From the NCBI GenBank assembly GCA_910585765.1, contig CAJUES010000021.1, positions 1 to 56,707 of the forward strand: a stretch of DNA of 56,707 nt, in the 5' to 3' direction. A program made the translations under genes and the position numbers. This DNA is from an uncultured Lachnospiraceae bacterium. Lineage in GTDB: Bacteria > Bacillota > Clostridia > Lachnospirales > Lachnospiraceae. The notes below the pieces were generated by a model. The model was not told the origin of the DNA, made no database searches, and saw only the letters and a list, made by a program, of their open reading frames with translations. Each line of letters starts with the position of its first letter. Position 1 is the first letter of the stretch. Below are positions 41,295 to 49,173 of this stretch, piece after piece.

Positions 41295-42557
41295 ATGGCA
41301 CTGAATAAGAAGCCAGTGAACGGCATGAAAGATATCATGCCGGAGGAAATGCAGATCCGTGACTACGTGATGGGCGTGATCAAGGAGACTTATGGGAAGT
41401 TTGGATTTACGCCGATGGAGACACCCTGTATGGAGAATATCGAGAATCTGAGCAGCAGGCAGGGCGGCGAGAATGAGAAGCTGTTGTTTAAAGTGTTGAA
41501 GCGGGGCGCGCAGCTGAACCTCGAGACGGCAAAGACGGATGCGGACGTCGTTGATTTTGGTATGCGCTATGACCTGACAGTCCCCCTCGTGAGATATTAC
41601 GCGAACCATGCAAACGAGCTGCCGACACCCTTCAAGGCGTTGCAGATGGGCAATGTGTGGAGGGCAGACAGACCGCAGAAGGGCAGATACCGCCAGTTCA
41701 TGCAGTGTGATATTGACATTCTCGGTGAGGAGTCCAATCTTGCGGAGATCGAGCTGATCCTTGCGACGACGACGACACTCGGCAAGATCGGATTTAAGAA
41801 TTTTGAGATCCGCATCAATGACAGAAGGATCCTGAAGGCAATGGCAGCGTACAGCGGGTTTGGCGAGGCGGATTACGACAACATATTTATCACGCTTGAC
41901 AAGATGGACAAGATCGGGATCGAGGGTGTGGAGCGCGAGCTGACCGAGGCTGGGTATGACAGCGGCAATATTGACAGATACCTCACACTCTTTAAAGATA
42001 TGGAAGCCTCCGGCGATACGCTTGCGTTCATCGAGGAGCGCGTGACAGGTTTTCTCGATGAGGACGTCAGGACAAGTTTCCGGGAGATCATCGAGAGTGT
42101 CAACGCCACAAAAGGCGATTACTTCAGGCTTGTGTTTGATCCGACACTGGTCCGCGGGATGTCCTATTATACAGGTACGATCTTTGAGATCGCGATGCCC
42201 GAGTTGGGTGCACGATGCGGCGGCGGCGGGCGTTACGACAAAATGGTGGGCAGGTTTACGGGAAAGGATGTGCCGGCGTGTGGGTTTTCCATCGGCTTTG
42301 AGCGCATCATACTGATCCTGATGGAGAGCGGATTCAAGGTGCCGGATCAGAGTAAGAAAGTAGCATATCTGATCGAGAAAGGTGTGTCGGGGGAATCGCT
42401 CTGCAGGATCATTGCACAGGCGCAGGAAGAGAGGCAGAGCGGTGCACAGGTGCTTGTGGCGCGCATGAACAAGAACAAAAAGTTCCAGAAAGAACAGCTT
42501 ACGGCAGAAGGGTATGAGGAGTTTAAGCAGTTCTACAAGGAAGGTCTGAGGAATTAG
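41295..42557 (+). CDS. hisS: Histidyl-tRNA synthetase
   Basis: A 420-residue class II synthetase. Motif 1 is near GFTPMETPCMENIE, motif 2 is MGNVWRADRPQKGRYRQFMQ, the histidine-binding stretch is LVRGMSYYTGTIFEI, and motif 3 is GFSIGFERI. It charges tRNA-His with histidine. The C-terminal anticodon-binding domain is somewhat short. No T-box precedes it. The ATG follows GAAACGAGG. Confidence 0.93.
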   Translation: MALNKKPVNGMKDIMPEEMQIRDYVMGVIKETYGKFGFTPMETPCMENIENLSSRQGGENEKLLFKVLKRGAQLNLETAKTDADVVDFGMRYDLTVPLVRYYANHANELPTPFKALQMGNVWRADRPQKGRYRQFMQCDIDILGEESNLAEIELILATTTTLGKIGFKNFEIRINDRRILKAMAAYSGFGEADYDNIFITLDKMDKIGIEGVERELTEAGYDSGNIDRYLTLFKDMEASGDTLAFIEERVTGFLDEDVRTSFREIIESVNATKGDYFRLVFDPTLVRGMSYYTGTIFEIAMPELGARCGGGGRYDKMVGRFTGKDVPACGFSIGFERIILILMESGFKVPDQSKKVAYLIEKGVSGESLCRIIAQAQEERQSGAQVLVARMNKNKKFQKEQLTAEGYEEFKQFYKEGLRN

Positions 42558-42580
42558 CGGCGGGCAGCAGGAAGAGAGAG

Positions 42581-43234
42581 ATGAGAGCAAAGAGTAAAAA
42601 GCAAAAGAAAGCACTTGCACTTGAGATCATAGAGCGTCTCAAGAGAGAATATCCTGATTCGGACTGTACACTGGATTACAACGAGGCGTGGAAGCTCCTG
42701 GTGAGCGTGCGCCTCGCGGCACAGTGTACGGATGCGAGGGTCAATGTGGTGGTGAAGGGACTGTATGAGAAATACCCGACGATCGAGGCGCTCGCCGATG
42801 CGGATGTCGAGGATATAGAGCGCATCGTGAAGCCGTGCGGATTGGGACACAGCAAGGCGCGGGATATCAGTGCCTGCATGAAGATGCTCCGCGACGATTT
42901 TGGCTGTAAAGTGCCGGATGATATTGATATGCTGCTGAAACTCCCGGGAGTGGGCAGAAAGAGTGCGAACCTCATTGTGGGAGATGTGTTCGGCAAACCT
43001 GCGATCGTGACGGACACGCACTGTATCAGGCTCACAAACCGTATGGGATTAGTCGACAATATCAAGGAACCAAAAAGGGTGGAGATGGCATTGTGGGAAC
43101 TGATCCCGCCCGAGGAGGGCAACCAGTTCTGCCACAGGCTCGTCGATCACGGACGGGAGATCTGTACTGCGCGGACGAAACCGTACTGCGACCGATGCTG
43201 CCTGAACGATATCTGTGGAAAAAATATCGAATGA
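42581..43234 (+). CDS. nth: Endonuclease III
   Basis: A 217-residue DNA glycosylase/AP lyase. The helix-hairpin-helix (LLKLPGVGRKSANLI, with the catalytic Lys) is followed by the catalytic Asp in VTDTHCIRL. The C-terminal 4Fe-4S site reads C-x7-C-x2-C-x5-C (CTARTKPYC, DRC, CLNDIC), whereas the usual first gap is x6. It removes oxidised pyrimidines from DNA. It starts 23 bp after hisS and is probably in the same transcript. Confidence 0.92.
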   Translation: MRAKSKKQKKALALEIIERLKREYPDSDCTLDYNEAWKLLVSVRLAAQCTDARVNVVVKGLYEKYPTIEALADADVEDIERIVKPCGLGHSKARDISACMKMLRDDFGCKVPDDIDMLLKLPGVGRKSANLIVGDVFGKPAIVTDTHCIRLTNRMGLVDNIKEPKRVEMALWELIPPEEGNQFCHRLVDHGREICTARTKPYCDRCCLNDICGKNIE

Positions 43235-43288
43235 TTTCAGCATTGTCAGATATTCAATAGAAAATATTACAAAAGGAAGAGGAAAAGT

Positions 43289-43954
43289 ATGTCAATATTT
43301 CATAGGATTTCGGATATACTAAAAGCAAATATCAATGATCTGCTGGACCGGGCGGAAGATCCTGAGAAAATGGTCAAACAGATCATTGCGGATATGGAGG
43401 AGCAGGTCAGGGATGCAACAGAAGCGCTCGGACAGGCTATGGCAAGCGAGAAACAGGCATACGCACAGCTCGAGAAGGCGCGGTCAAACTCCAGGGAATG
43501 GGAGAGTAAGGCAAAGACAGCGCTGCAGGCAGGAAACCAGGAGCTGGCGAAAAAGGCGCTCACGTCCAAAGTGGAGATTGACAAAAATGTGCAGTCACTC
43601 CAGGCTTCGTATGATCAGATCGCCGCGCAGACAAGCGAACTTCATGCAAGGGTTGAGGTGCTCAGGCAAAAGCTTGAGGAGGCAAGGCAGAGACAGAATA
43701 TGCTCATAGCGAGGGCAAAGATGGCGGAGGCCACAGAGAGTGTGGCTACGGCAGTTACGAACACGGATCCCAACAGCGCACTTGCAAAACTTGAGCGGAT
43801 GGAGCATAAAGTGGAGAGCAGGGAAGCGAGAGCGGAGGCATTTGCAGCCATGTCTGGTGAGACTGTATTTGCGAAGGACGAGTTTGCGGAGCTTGAGACA
43901 AACCAGGCTGTCGACGCTGAGCTGCAGAGACTTATGAAGGAATTGAATGGCTGA
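43289..43954 (+). CDS. pspA: PspA/IM30-family membrane-stress protein
   Basis: A 221-residue almost wholly helical protein beginning with the amphipathic MSIFHRISDILKANINDLLDR helix, which binds membranes. Long coiled coils (about 25-200) follow, rich in Gln, Ala and Lys. PspA and Vipp1/IM30 form rings or rods that repair damaged membranes, similar to ESCRT-III. Its last 8 bp overlap the start of the DUF2156-acetyltransferase gene, so the two are coupled. Confidence 0.92.
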   Translation: MSIFHRISDILKANINDLLDRAEDPEKMVKQIIADMEEQVRDATEALGQAMASEKQAYAQLEKARSNSREWESKAKTALQAGNQELAKKALTSKVEIDKNVQSLQASYDQIAAQTSELHARVEVLRQKLEEARQRQNMLIARAKMAEATESVATAVTNTDPNSALAKLERMEHKVESREARAEAFAAMSGETVFAKDEFAELETNQAVDAELQRLMKELNG

Positions 43955-45746
43955 AATGATTATAGAGTTCCATCCGATCACACTGGCTGACAGAGATTGG
44001 ATGAATGAAAAATTAAAAGAAGAGCATCCGGATGCCTGTGAATACACTTTTGCCAACAATTTTATCTGGGCAGAGGTATATCATGTGCAGGTCGGCTGCG
44101 CATATGGCTGCGGCGTGATCAGATCCGGGGAAGAGGGGCACTTCCAGTACTCTTTTCCTTTTGGAAATGGCGACAGGAGGGCGATGATAGAGCACCTCAG
44201 AAAGATATGTGCGGTGCACGGCTACAGTCTGAATATCTATCCTGTCAATGAGGAGCAAAGGTCAAAACTGATCGAGTGGTTTCCGGGCGAATTTGAGATC
44301 TGCCCGGACAGGGATAGCTTTGACTATGTGTACTCCGTGGAGAAACTTTCCACGCTGAGAGGAAAGAAACTGCACGGCAAACGAAATCATATATCCCGAT
44401 TTATGGATGACGGGGACTGGCACTATGAGCGGATGACAGAGGAGACTATCGCTGCGTGCCGCGCTATGGCAAGAGAATGGATCGCACTGCGCGCCGAGAA
44501 GTGGAATGACGAGATGGAGCAGGAGATGGCAGTGCTCGAAGTGGCATTTTCCAATTTCAGGGAGCTGGGACTCTGCGGTGGTGTTCTGTACAAGGGCGGC
44601 AGGATCGTGGCATTTGCGATCGGGGAACCGCTAAACGAGGACACCTTCGTGGTTCACTTTGAGAAGGCATTTCCGGATCTGCAGGGTGCCTATCCCATGA
44701 TCAACCAGCAGTTTGTCCTGCACGAGGCGCAGGATTACAGCTACGTGAACCGCGAGGAGGACACAGGGGATCAGGGGCTTAGAAAGGCGAAACTGTCCTA
44801 TTATCCGGATATCCTGCTAAAAAAATACAAGGCAGTGGAGAGTCGTGTCGTCTTTGCGAACGCGTCGGATTGGGAGTATATCGCAGAGATATGGAACCGG
44901 TGTTTCGGTGACACCAGGGAATATATAGCGCTCTATCAGGAAAACCGCTTTGAAAATGAAAATATGTATGTGATCTATCAGGATGGGCGCCCTGTGTCAA
45001 TGGCAAGCCTGCTGCCGGTCCAGGTGACTATCAATGGCAGGAAGGAAAATGCCAGATATGTCTACGCGGTGGCTACTTTGCCGGAATACAGAGAACAAGG
45101 ATATGCATCACAGCTCATAAAGCATGCCGCAGAGCGCTGTGCGGAGCCGTTGCTTTTGCAGCCGGCGGACAGGGATCTGCAGCGATATTATGAGCGGCAG
45201 GGATTCGCAGATGCTTTTGGTGAGAGTCCCTGCTGGATCTATGCTGGCAGATGTGTCGGCAAGGCAGATATTCATGTGCCATCGTCTGAGGACGGCGGAC
45301 TGAGAGCCGCGGAAGAGACGGTTCGCGAAGAAAAGCCGGACATTCTTGGCAGCTGGCTGGTTTCCGATGTGGACGCGAAGGTGTACAAGGCTGTGCGGGA
45401 CCAGTTTTTTGACAGGGAAGGGTATGTGGAATGGGATGAGAAAGCGATCGTCTACGCCATAAAAGAAAATCAGTTTTGTGGTGGAAGAACGCTTTTGCTG
45501 ACAGAGGACAGAGAGGACCAGGAATCCACAAAGGCAGTGCTGATGTACCGGATCGAAAAGGACAGTCTTCATATCATGGAGACGACGCTTGACGATAATG
45601 CGCTTCACGCTATCCTGCCTGAGCTTCTCGAATATACAGGTGCGTCGTGGGCGTATGAGCGCAATATGGGCGGGATGGTGCTGCTGCCGGACCGGTTGAA
45701 GGATTGGGACTGCAAGACAGGATATCTTGGGTTGACATTGGGATAA
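43947..45746 (+). CDS. DUF2156 domain fused to GNAT acetyltransferase-like domains
   Basis: A 599-residue protein. Residues 1-290 match DUF2156 (LADRDWMNEKLKEEHPDACEYTFANNFIW at the start; KKLHGKRNHISRF in the middle), a GNAT-like fold related to the aminoacyl-transfer domain of MprF. Residues about 297-430 are a GNAT acetyltransferase with an acetyl-CoA loop in VATLPEYREQGYASQLI. The remaining 160 residues look like a third, weaker GNAT-type half, as in Eis-like enzymes. Its start overlaps pspA by 8 bp, hinting at a role in the cell envelope. Substrates are unknown. Confidence 0.8.
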   Translation: MAEMIIEFHPITLADRDWMNEKLKEEHPDACEYTFANNFIWAEVYHVQVGCAYGCGVIRSGEEGHFQYSFPFGNGDRRAMIEHLRKICAVHGYSLNIYPVNEEQRSKLIEWFPGEFEICPDRDSFDYVYSVEKLSTLRGKKLHGKRNHISRFMDDGDWHYERMTEETIAACRAMAREWIALRAEKWNDEMEQEMAVLEVAFSNFRELGLCGGVLYKGGRIVAFAIGEPLNEDTFVVHFEKAFPDLQGAYPMINQQFVLHEAQDYSYVNREEDTGDQGLRKAKLSYYPDILLKKYKAVESRVVFANASDWEYIAEIWNRCFGDTREYIALYQENRFENENMYVIYQDGRPVSMASLLPVQVTINGRKENARYVYAVATLPEYREQGYASQLIKHAAERCAEPLLLQPADRDLQRYYERQGFADAFGESPCWIYAGRCVGKADIHVPSSEDGGLRAAEETVREEKPDILGSWLVSDVDAKVYKAVRDQFFDREGYVEWDEKAIVYAIKENQFCGGRTLLLTEDREDQESTKAVLMYRIEKDSLHIMETTLDDNALHAILPELLEYTGASWAYERNMGGMVLLPDRLKDWDCKTGYLGLTLG

Positions 45747-45770
45747 TGACAGATAAAAAACATCAATGAT

Positions 45771-45790
45771 AATGATTAATTTTAATCATT
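45771..45790. promoter_or_regulatory. Perfect palindrome overlapping the leuA -35 box
   Basis: AATGATTAATTTTAATCATT has two 9-bp arms around TT. Its right end covers the first bases of the -35 box at 45789. That is where an activator or repressor would touch the promoter. The DNA-binding domain fused to LeuA just downstream is an obvious candidate to bind it, but this is inference; AraC proteins often use direct rather than inverted repeats. Confidence 0.5.
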
Positions 45791-45817
45791 CCATATCGGA
45801 TCGATTTGTGCTATGAT
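45789..45817 (+). promoter_or_regulatory. Promoter of the leuA T-box transcript
   Basis: A good -10 (TATGAT) lies 17 bp after a poor -35 (TTCCAT, three matches to TTGACA). A weak -35 box under a palindrome is typical of a promoter that needs an activator. Transcription should start near 45824. Confidence 0.55.
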
Positions 45818-45824
45818 AAATATA

Positions 45825-46132
45825 TCAGTTGATCATAATGAAAAAGCGATGAAGAGAATCAGTAATCATACAGAACATTTCAGAGAGCTGTCGTTCGCTG
45901 TGAGACAGTATGGGGCGTATGGTGAACTCATCTCGGAGCTGTGTGTCTGAACCGGCATCAGTAGGACACGACGGAGCGCCCACCGTTATAAGGGCAAGGC
46001 ATGATAGTGCTGATGAGGGCATGTTTTTGTACGGGATCGTTATGAAGACATGAAGTAGAGTGGTACCGCGAAAGAGTGTTGGAAGTCTTTCGTCTCTACA
46101 GCAGGGGTGTTGTGGAGGCGGAGGGCTTTTTT
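45825..46132 (+). promoter_or_regulatory. Leucine T-box riboswitch
   Basis: The leader has the loop-E AGTA (45861-45864) and opposite it GAA followed by the specifier CTC (45927-45929), a leucine codon. The T-box AGAGTGGTACCGCGA is at 46057-46071; its TGGT would pair with the ACCA end of uncharged tRNA-Leu. A terminator of about 20 bp (46083-46126) with six T closes the element. When leucine is scarce, uncharged tRNA-Leu stabilises the antiterminator and leuA is read. The gap to the gene (46133-46224) holds the ribosome site. Confidence 0.93.
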
Positions 46133-46224
46133 GTGCGTGTCATTCCGAAAGCGCACAAGAAAGACAGGCGCCGATACGGCATATATACTTGATTGATATC
46201 ATATAGGAGTGGAGGATGTAAGAC

Positions 46225-48225
46225 ATGAAAAATGCAGATAAGTATGAAAAATCATATTTTTTACCCCCGGTCTGTACATATGACTGGGTGAAAAAGGATG
46301 CGATCGCAGCGCCGCCGATCTGGTGTTCTGTTGATCTGAGAGACGGAAACCAGGCATTGATCGAGCCGATGAGCCTCGAAGAAAAACTGCAGTTTTTTGA
46401 GATGCTTGTGGAGATTGGATTCAAGGAAATCGAGGTAGGTTTTCCGGCGGCATCGGAGACGGAGTATGAGTTTATGCGCGCTCTGATCGAGAGGAAGATG
46501 ATACCCGACGATGTGACGGTACAGGTGCTGACACAGGCAAGAGAGCACATTATCAAGAAAACCTTTGAGGCTGTCAAAGGAGCGCCGCACGCGGTGATCC
46601 ATCTCTACAACTCGACTTCGGTGGCACAGCGCGAGCAGGTCTTTAGGAAAAGCATGGAGGAGATCAAAAAGATCGCGACAGATGGTGCGGAACTGTTGAA
46701 AAAACTGGCATCGGAGACAGATGGAAACTTCTCGTTCGAATACAGTCCTGAGAGCTTCCATGGTACGGAAGTCGACTATGCGGTTGAGGTGTGCAACGCA
46801 GTGCTCGATATCTGGCAGCCGACAGCGGACAAAAAGGCAATCATCAACATTCCGACGACAGTTGAGAATGCCATGCCACATGTGTTTGCCACACAGGTAG
46901 AGTATATCCATAAAAATCTGAAATACAGGGATGCGGTGGTGCTTTCCGTGCACCCGCACAATGACCGCGGCTGCGGCGTGTGTGACGCGGAGCTCAGTGT
47001 TCTTGCAGGTGCAGACCGCGTGGAGGGTACGCTTTTTGGAAACGGTGAGCGGACAGGAAATGTGGATCTGATCACGGTGGCGATGAACATGTTCTCCCAT
47101 GGTGTTGATCCGAAGCTTGATTTTTCGAATATGCCCGAGATCAGGGAGAAGTATGAAGAGTTCACGCGCATGAGAGTGCACGAGCGGCAGCCATACTCCG
47201 GCGATCTCGTATTTACCGCCTTTTCAGGTTCGCATCAGGATGCGATCGCAAAAGGGATGCAGTGGCGTGAGGAGAAAAGATCCGACAAGTGGACAGTACC
47301 GTATCTGCCGGTCGATCCCAAGGATGTGGGCAGGAATTACGATGCCGATGTGATCCGCATCAACAGCCAGTCGGGAAAAGGCGGCGTGAACTATATCCTG
47401 AAACAGAACTATGGCATTTCCCTGCCCTACGCTATGCGCGAGGAAGTGGGATACCTCGTAAAGGATGTGTCTGACCAGGAGCATAAAGTGCTCTCGCCGC
47501 AGTGGGTTTACGATATTTTCTGCGAAAATTATGTGGATAATACGCCGTTGTTCCAGATCAGTGAGTGTCATTTCAAGCAGGTGGACGGCATTATGGCGGA
47601 GGCAGTGATTGCCTGTGGGGACAGAAAGACAACCGTGGACGCGAACGGAAACGGACGCCTGGATGCCGTGAGCAACACGATCAAGCAGTATTTTGGGATC
47701 AGTTATCAGCTGTCGGACTACGAGGAGCACGCGCTCACAAAAGGTTCCTCGTCAAAGGCGATCGCCTATGTGAGTGTCACCTGCAACGGCGAGAAATTCT
47801 GGGGCGTGGGTATGGACGATGACATTATCAAGGCATCGATCCACGCACTCTGTGTCAGTGTCAATAAACTGCCGCAGATCCAGGAAAATGAGGTGTGTCA
47901 GGATGAGCGCATGATGGAGATCATGAACTATATCCAGGCAAACTATCAGGCGACGGCACTCAGCGATGTGGCAGCACATTTTCACTTGTCAGAGCCCTAC
48001 CTGAGCAAGTATATCCACGAAAAATCAGGAAAGACCTTTGGCGATATTCTGATCAACATACGTCTCAAGAAGGCAAAGACATTGCTTCGAAACGGAAATA
48101 TGACTGTCGAGAACGTGGCGATGGCAGTCGGATATCCCAATGTGGAGCATTTTAACCGTATTTTCAAAAAGAAAATGGGGATGACACCCGTACAGTACAG
48201 AAAAGGCGGCGGGAATAACCAATAG
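46225..48225 (+). CDS. leuA: 2-isopropylmalate synthase fused to an AraC-type DNA-binding domain
   Basis: A single uninterrupted 666-residue frame. Residues 1-370 are the catalytic barrel, with RDGNQ (39-43) and the metal ligands HPHND (His243, His245). About 425-548 form the LeuA regulatory domain that binds leucine in known enzymes (VDANGNGRLDA, then WGVGMDDDIIKASIHA). Instead of ending there, as most LeuA do near residue 550, the chain continues with an AraC double helix-turn-helix (561-660: LSDVAAHFHLSEPYLSKYIHEKSG and VAMAVGYPNVEHFNRIFKKKMGMTPVQYR). LeuA makes the first committed step of leucine synthesis. The fusion suggests an enzyme that reports leucine to transcription. It is behind a leucine T-box and has no leuB/C/D neighbour. 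Confidence 0.95.
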   Translation: MKNADKYEKSYFLPPVCTYDWVKKDAIAAPPIWCSVDLRDGNQALIEPMSLEEKLQFFEMLVEIGFKEIEVGFPAASETEYEFMRALIERKMIPDDVTVQVLTQAREHIIKKTFEAVKGAPHAVIHLYNSTSVAQREQVFRKSMEEIKKIATDGAELLKKLASETDGNFSFEYSPESFHGTEVDYAVEVCNAVLDIWQPTADKKAIINIPTTVENAMPHVFATQVEYIHKNLKYRDAVVLSVHPHNDRGCGVCDAELSVLAGADRVEGTLFGNGERTGNVDLITVAMNMFSHGVDPKLDFSNMPEIREKYEEFTRMRVHERQPYSGDLVFTAFSGSHQDAIAKGMQWREEKRSDKWTVPYLPVDPKDVGRNYDADVIRINSQSGKGGVNYILKQNYGISLPYAMREEVGYLVKDVSDQEHKVLSPQWVYDIFCENYVDNTPLFQISECHFKQVDGIMAEAVIACGDRKTTVDANGNGRLDAVSNTIKQYFGISYQLSDYEEHALTKGSSSKAIAYVSVTCNGEKFWGVGMDDDIIKASIHALCVSVNKLPQIQENEVCQDERMMEIMNYIQANYQATALSDVAAHFHLSEPYLSKYIHEKSGKTFGDILINIRLKKAKTLLRNGNMTVENVAMAVGYPNVEHFNRIFKKKMGMTPVQYRKGGGNNQ

Positions 48226-48231
48226 GAGAGC

Positions 48232-48548
48232 ATGGTGACATGCGTGGGTATGGCAGATTTCGCAGACAGTTTTCCCAACCGGGAGCTGTCTGTGTGTACC
48301 AGAGCGCAATATCCTTATCTTGAGAAGAAACTTGCCGCGTTGGACAGGGAGTTTCGCCCTAGGCACAGATGGCGGCATGGCTCATGGCGGAAAACTTTGT
48401 CTGTTCTCTATATGAAAGCGCGCAAATGCTGACAGGCGGGGGGCAGACGGATCCGTGGACATACAATAAGGCACTGCAGAAAATACGGGAGTCCCTGAGT
48501 TCGGACCAGGCAGTTAAAGACTATAGGAAAAACTTGAAAAAGGGATGA
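48232..48548 (+). pseudogene. Probable frameshifted small gene
   Basis: One frame opens at ATG 48232 (or 48250) and encodes a protein-like segment (LSVCTRAQYPYLEKKLAALDREF), then turns into Arg/Trp-rich nonsense. From ATG 48369 a second frame gives another protein-like segment (MAAWLMAENFVCSLYESAQM) up to TGA 48548. The junction lies near 48355-48368, and a single indel there would join them into one chain of about 100 residues. No family recognised. It sits just after the leuA fusion, behind AGGAG. A sequencing error cannot be excluded. Confidence 0.4.
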
Positions 48549-48604
48549 CAAATATAGATTTTCGTGTTAAAATCTTATTTGAAGATAAAATTTGGAGGAG
48601 CTGC

Positions 48605-48970
48605 ATGAGTGATTTTAAAGAAAGTTTGTACAAAAAGAAAAGTTTTATCTATCAGATCGGGGAGGAATACTATGCGATCGGGGCAAACACGTTTGCGAAG
48701 GTGACGGATTCTCCCGAGGTGGACAACATAGAGCTTTTGCAAAATGCCCTGCAAAAAGGAAATGACAGACAGATTGAAAAGTACCTGGAAAAAATCACGC
48801 GCAATGCCAACTTTTACCGCGTAGATGCAAGAGAACACTACAGGCTCCGGGATAAGCTTTTTAAGTTTCTCGATCAGCTTGAAGCCAGTGACGAAGCGGC
48901 TTTCAAGTCACTTCAGGATCAGGTGTTTCGATTCGATGAGCTGTGCGAAAAATATCAGCATCAGGTATGA
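48605..48970 (+). CDS. Conserved-looking protein of unknown function
   Basis: About 121 residues from ATG 48605, behind a strong TTTGGAGGAG site; an in-frame upstream ATG at 48545 has none. The protein starts MSDFKESLYKKKSFIYQIGEEYYAIG, then is helical and charged with a Phe-rich C-terminal helix (LFKFLDQLEASDEAAFKSLQDQVFRFDELC). No membrane segment. Function not known. It is followed by an arginine tRNA gene. Confidence 0.7.
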   Translation: MSDFKESLYKKKSFIYQIGEEYYAIGANTFAKVTDSPEVDNIELLQNALQKGNDRQIEKYLEKITRNANFYRVDAREHYRLRDKLFKFLDQLEASDEAAFKSLQDQVFRFDELCEKYQHQV

Positions 48971-49062
48971 GGAGTGTGATATATTCCAATCAATTTTATT
49001 TCTCTTGTAGACAAATGCAAATATTTGTGTTATGATTACAGACGTGATGAAGATCATATCCA

Positions 49063-49134
49063 GCACCCGTAGTCTAATGGATAGAACGGAGGCCTCCGAC
49101 GCCTTTAATGCAGGTTCGATTCCTGCCGGGTGCA
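49063..49134 (+). tRNA. tRNA-Arg, anticodon CCG
   Basis: The acceptor stem GCACCCG/CGGGTGC closes the molecule, with discriminator A at 49134. The anticodon stem GAGGC/GCCTT holds the loop CTCCGAC, giving anticodon CCG for codon CGG. The T-arm CAGG-TTCGATT-CCTG is perfect. CCA is not encoded. I find no T-rich terminator directly after it, and the SH3-protein gene starts 40 bp downstream. Confidence 0.95.
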
Positions 49135-49173
49135 TTTCCATAAATGGTTTGGCAGTGATGGATAGGAGCAGAG

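Noticed and set aside
41109..42620. A 503-codon open frame on the minus strand
   Set aside because: It lies wholly antisense to hisS and the start of nth. The translation is rich in His, Leu, Arg and Cys with no motif, as expected from the reverse of a GC-biased gene.
48225..48232. The leuA-AraC fusion being two genes merged by error
   Set aside because: The frame runs without a stop from the LeuA regulatory domain into the helix-turn-helix, and there is no ribosome site or start codon with good context at the domain border near 47905.
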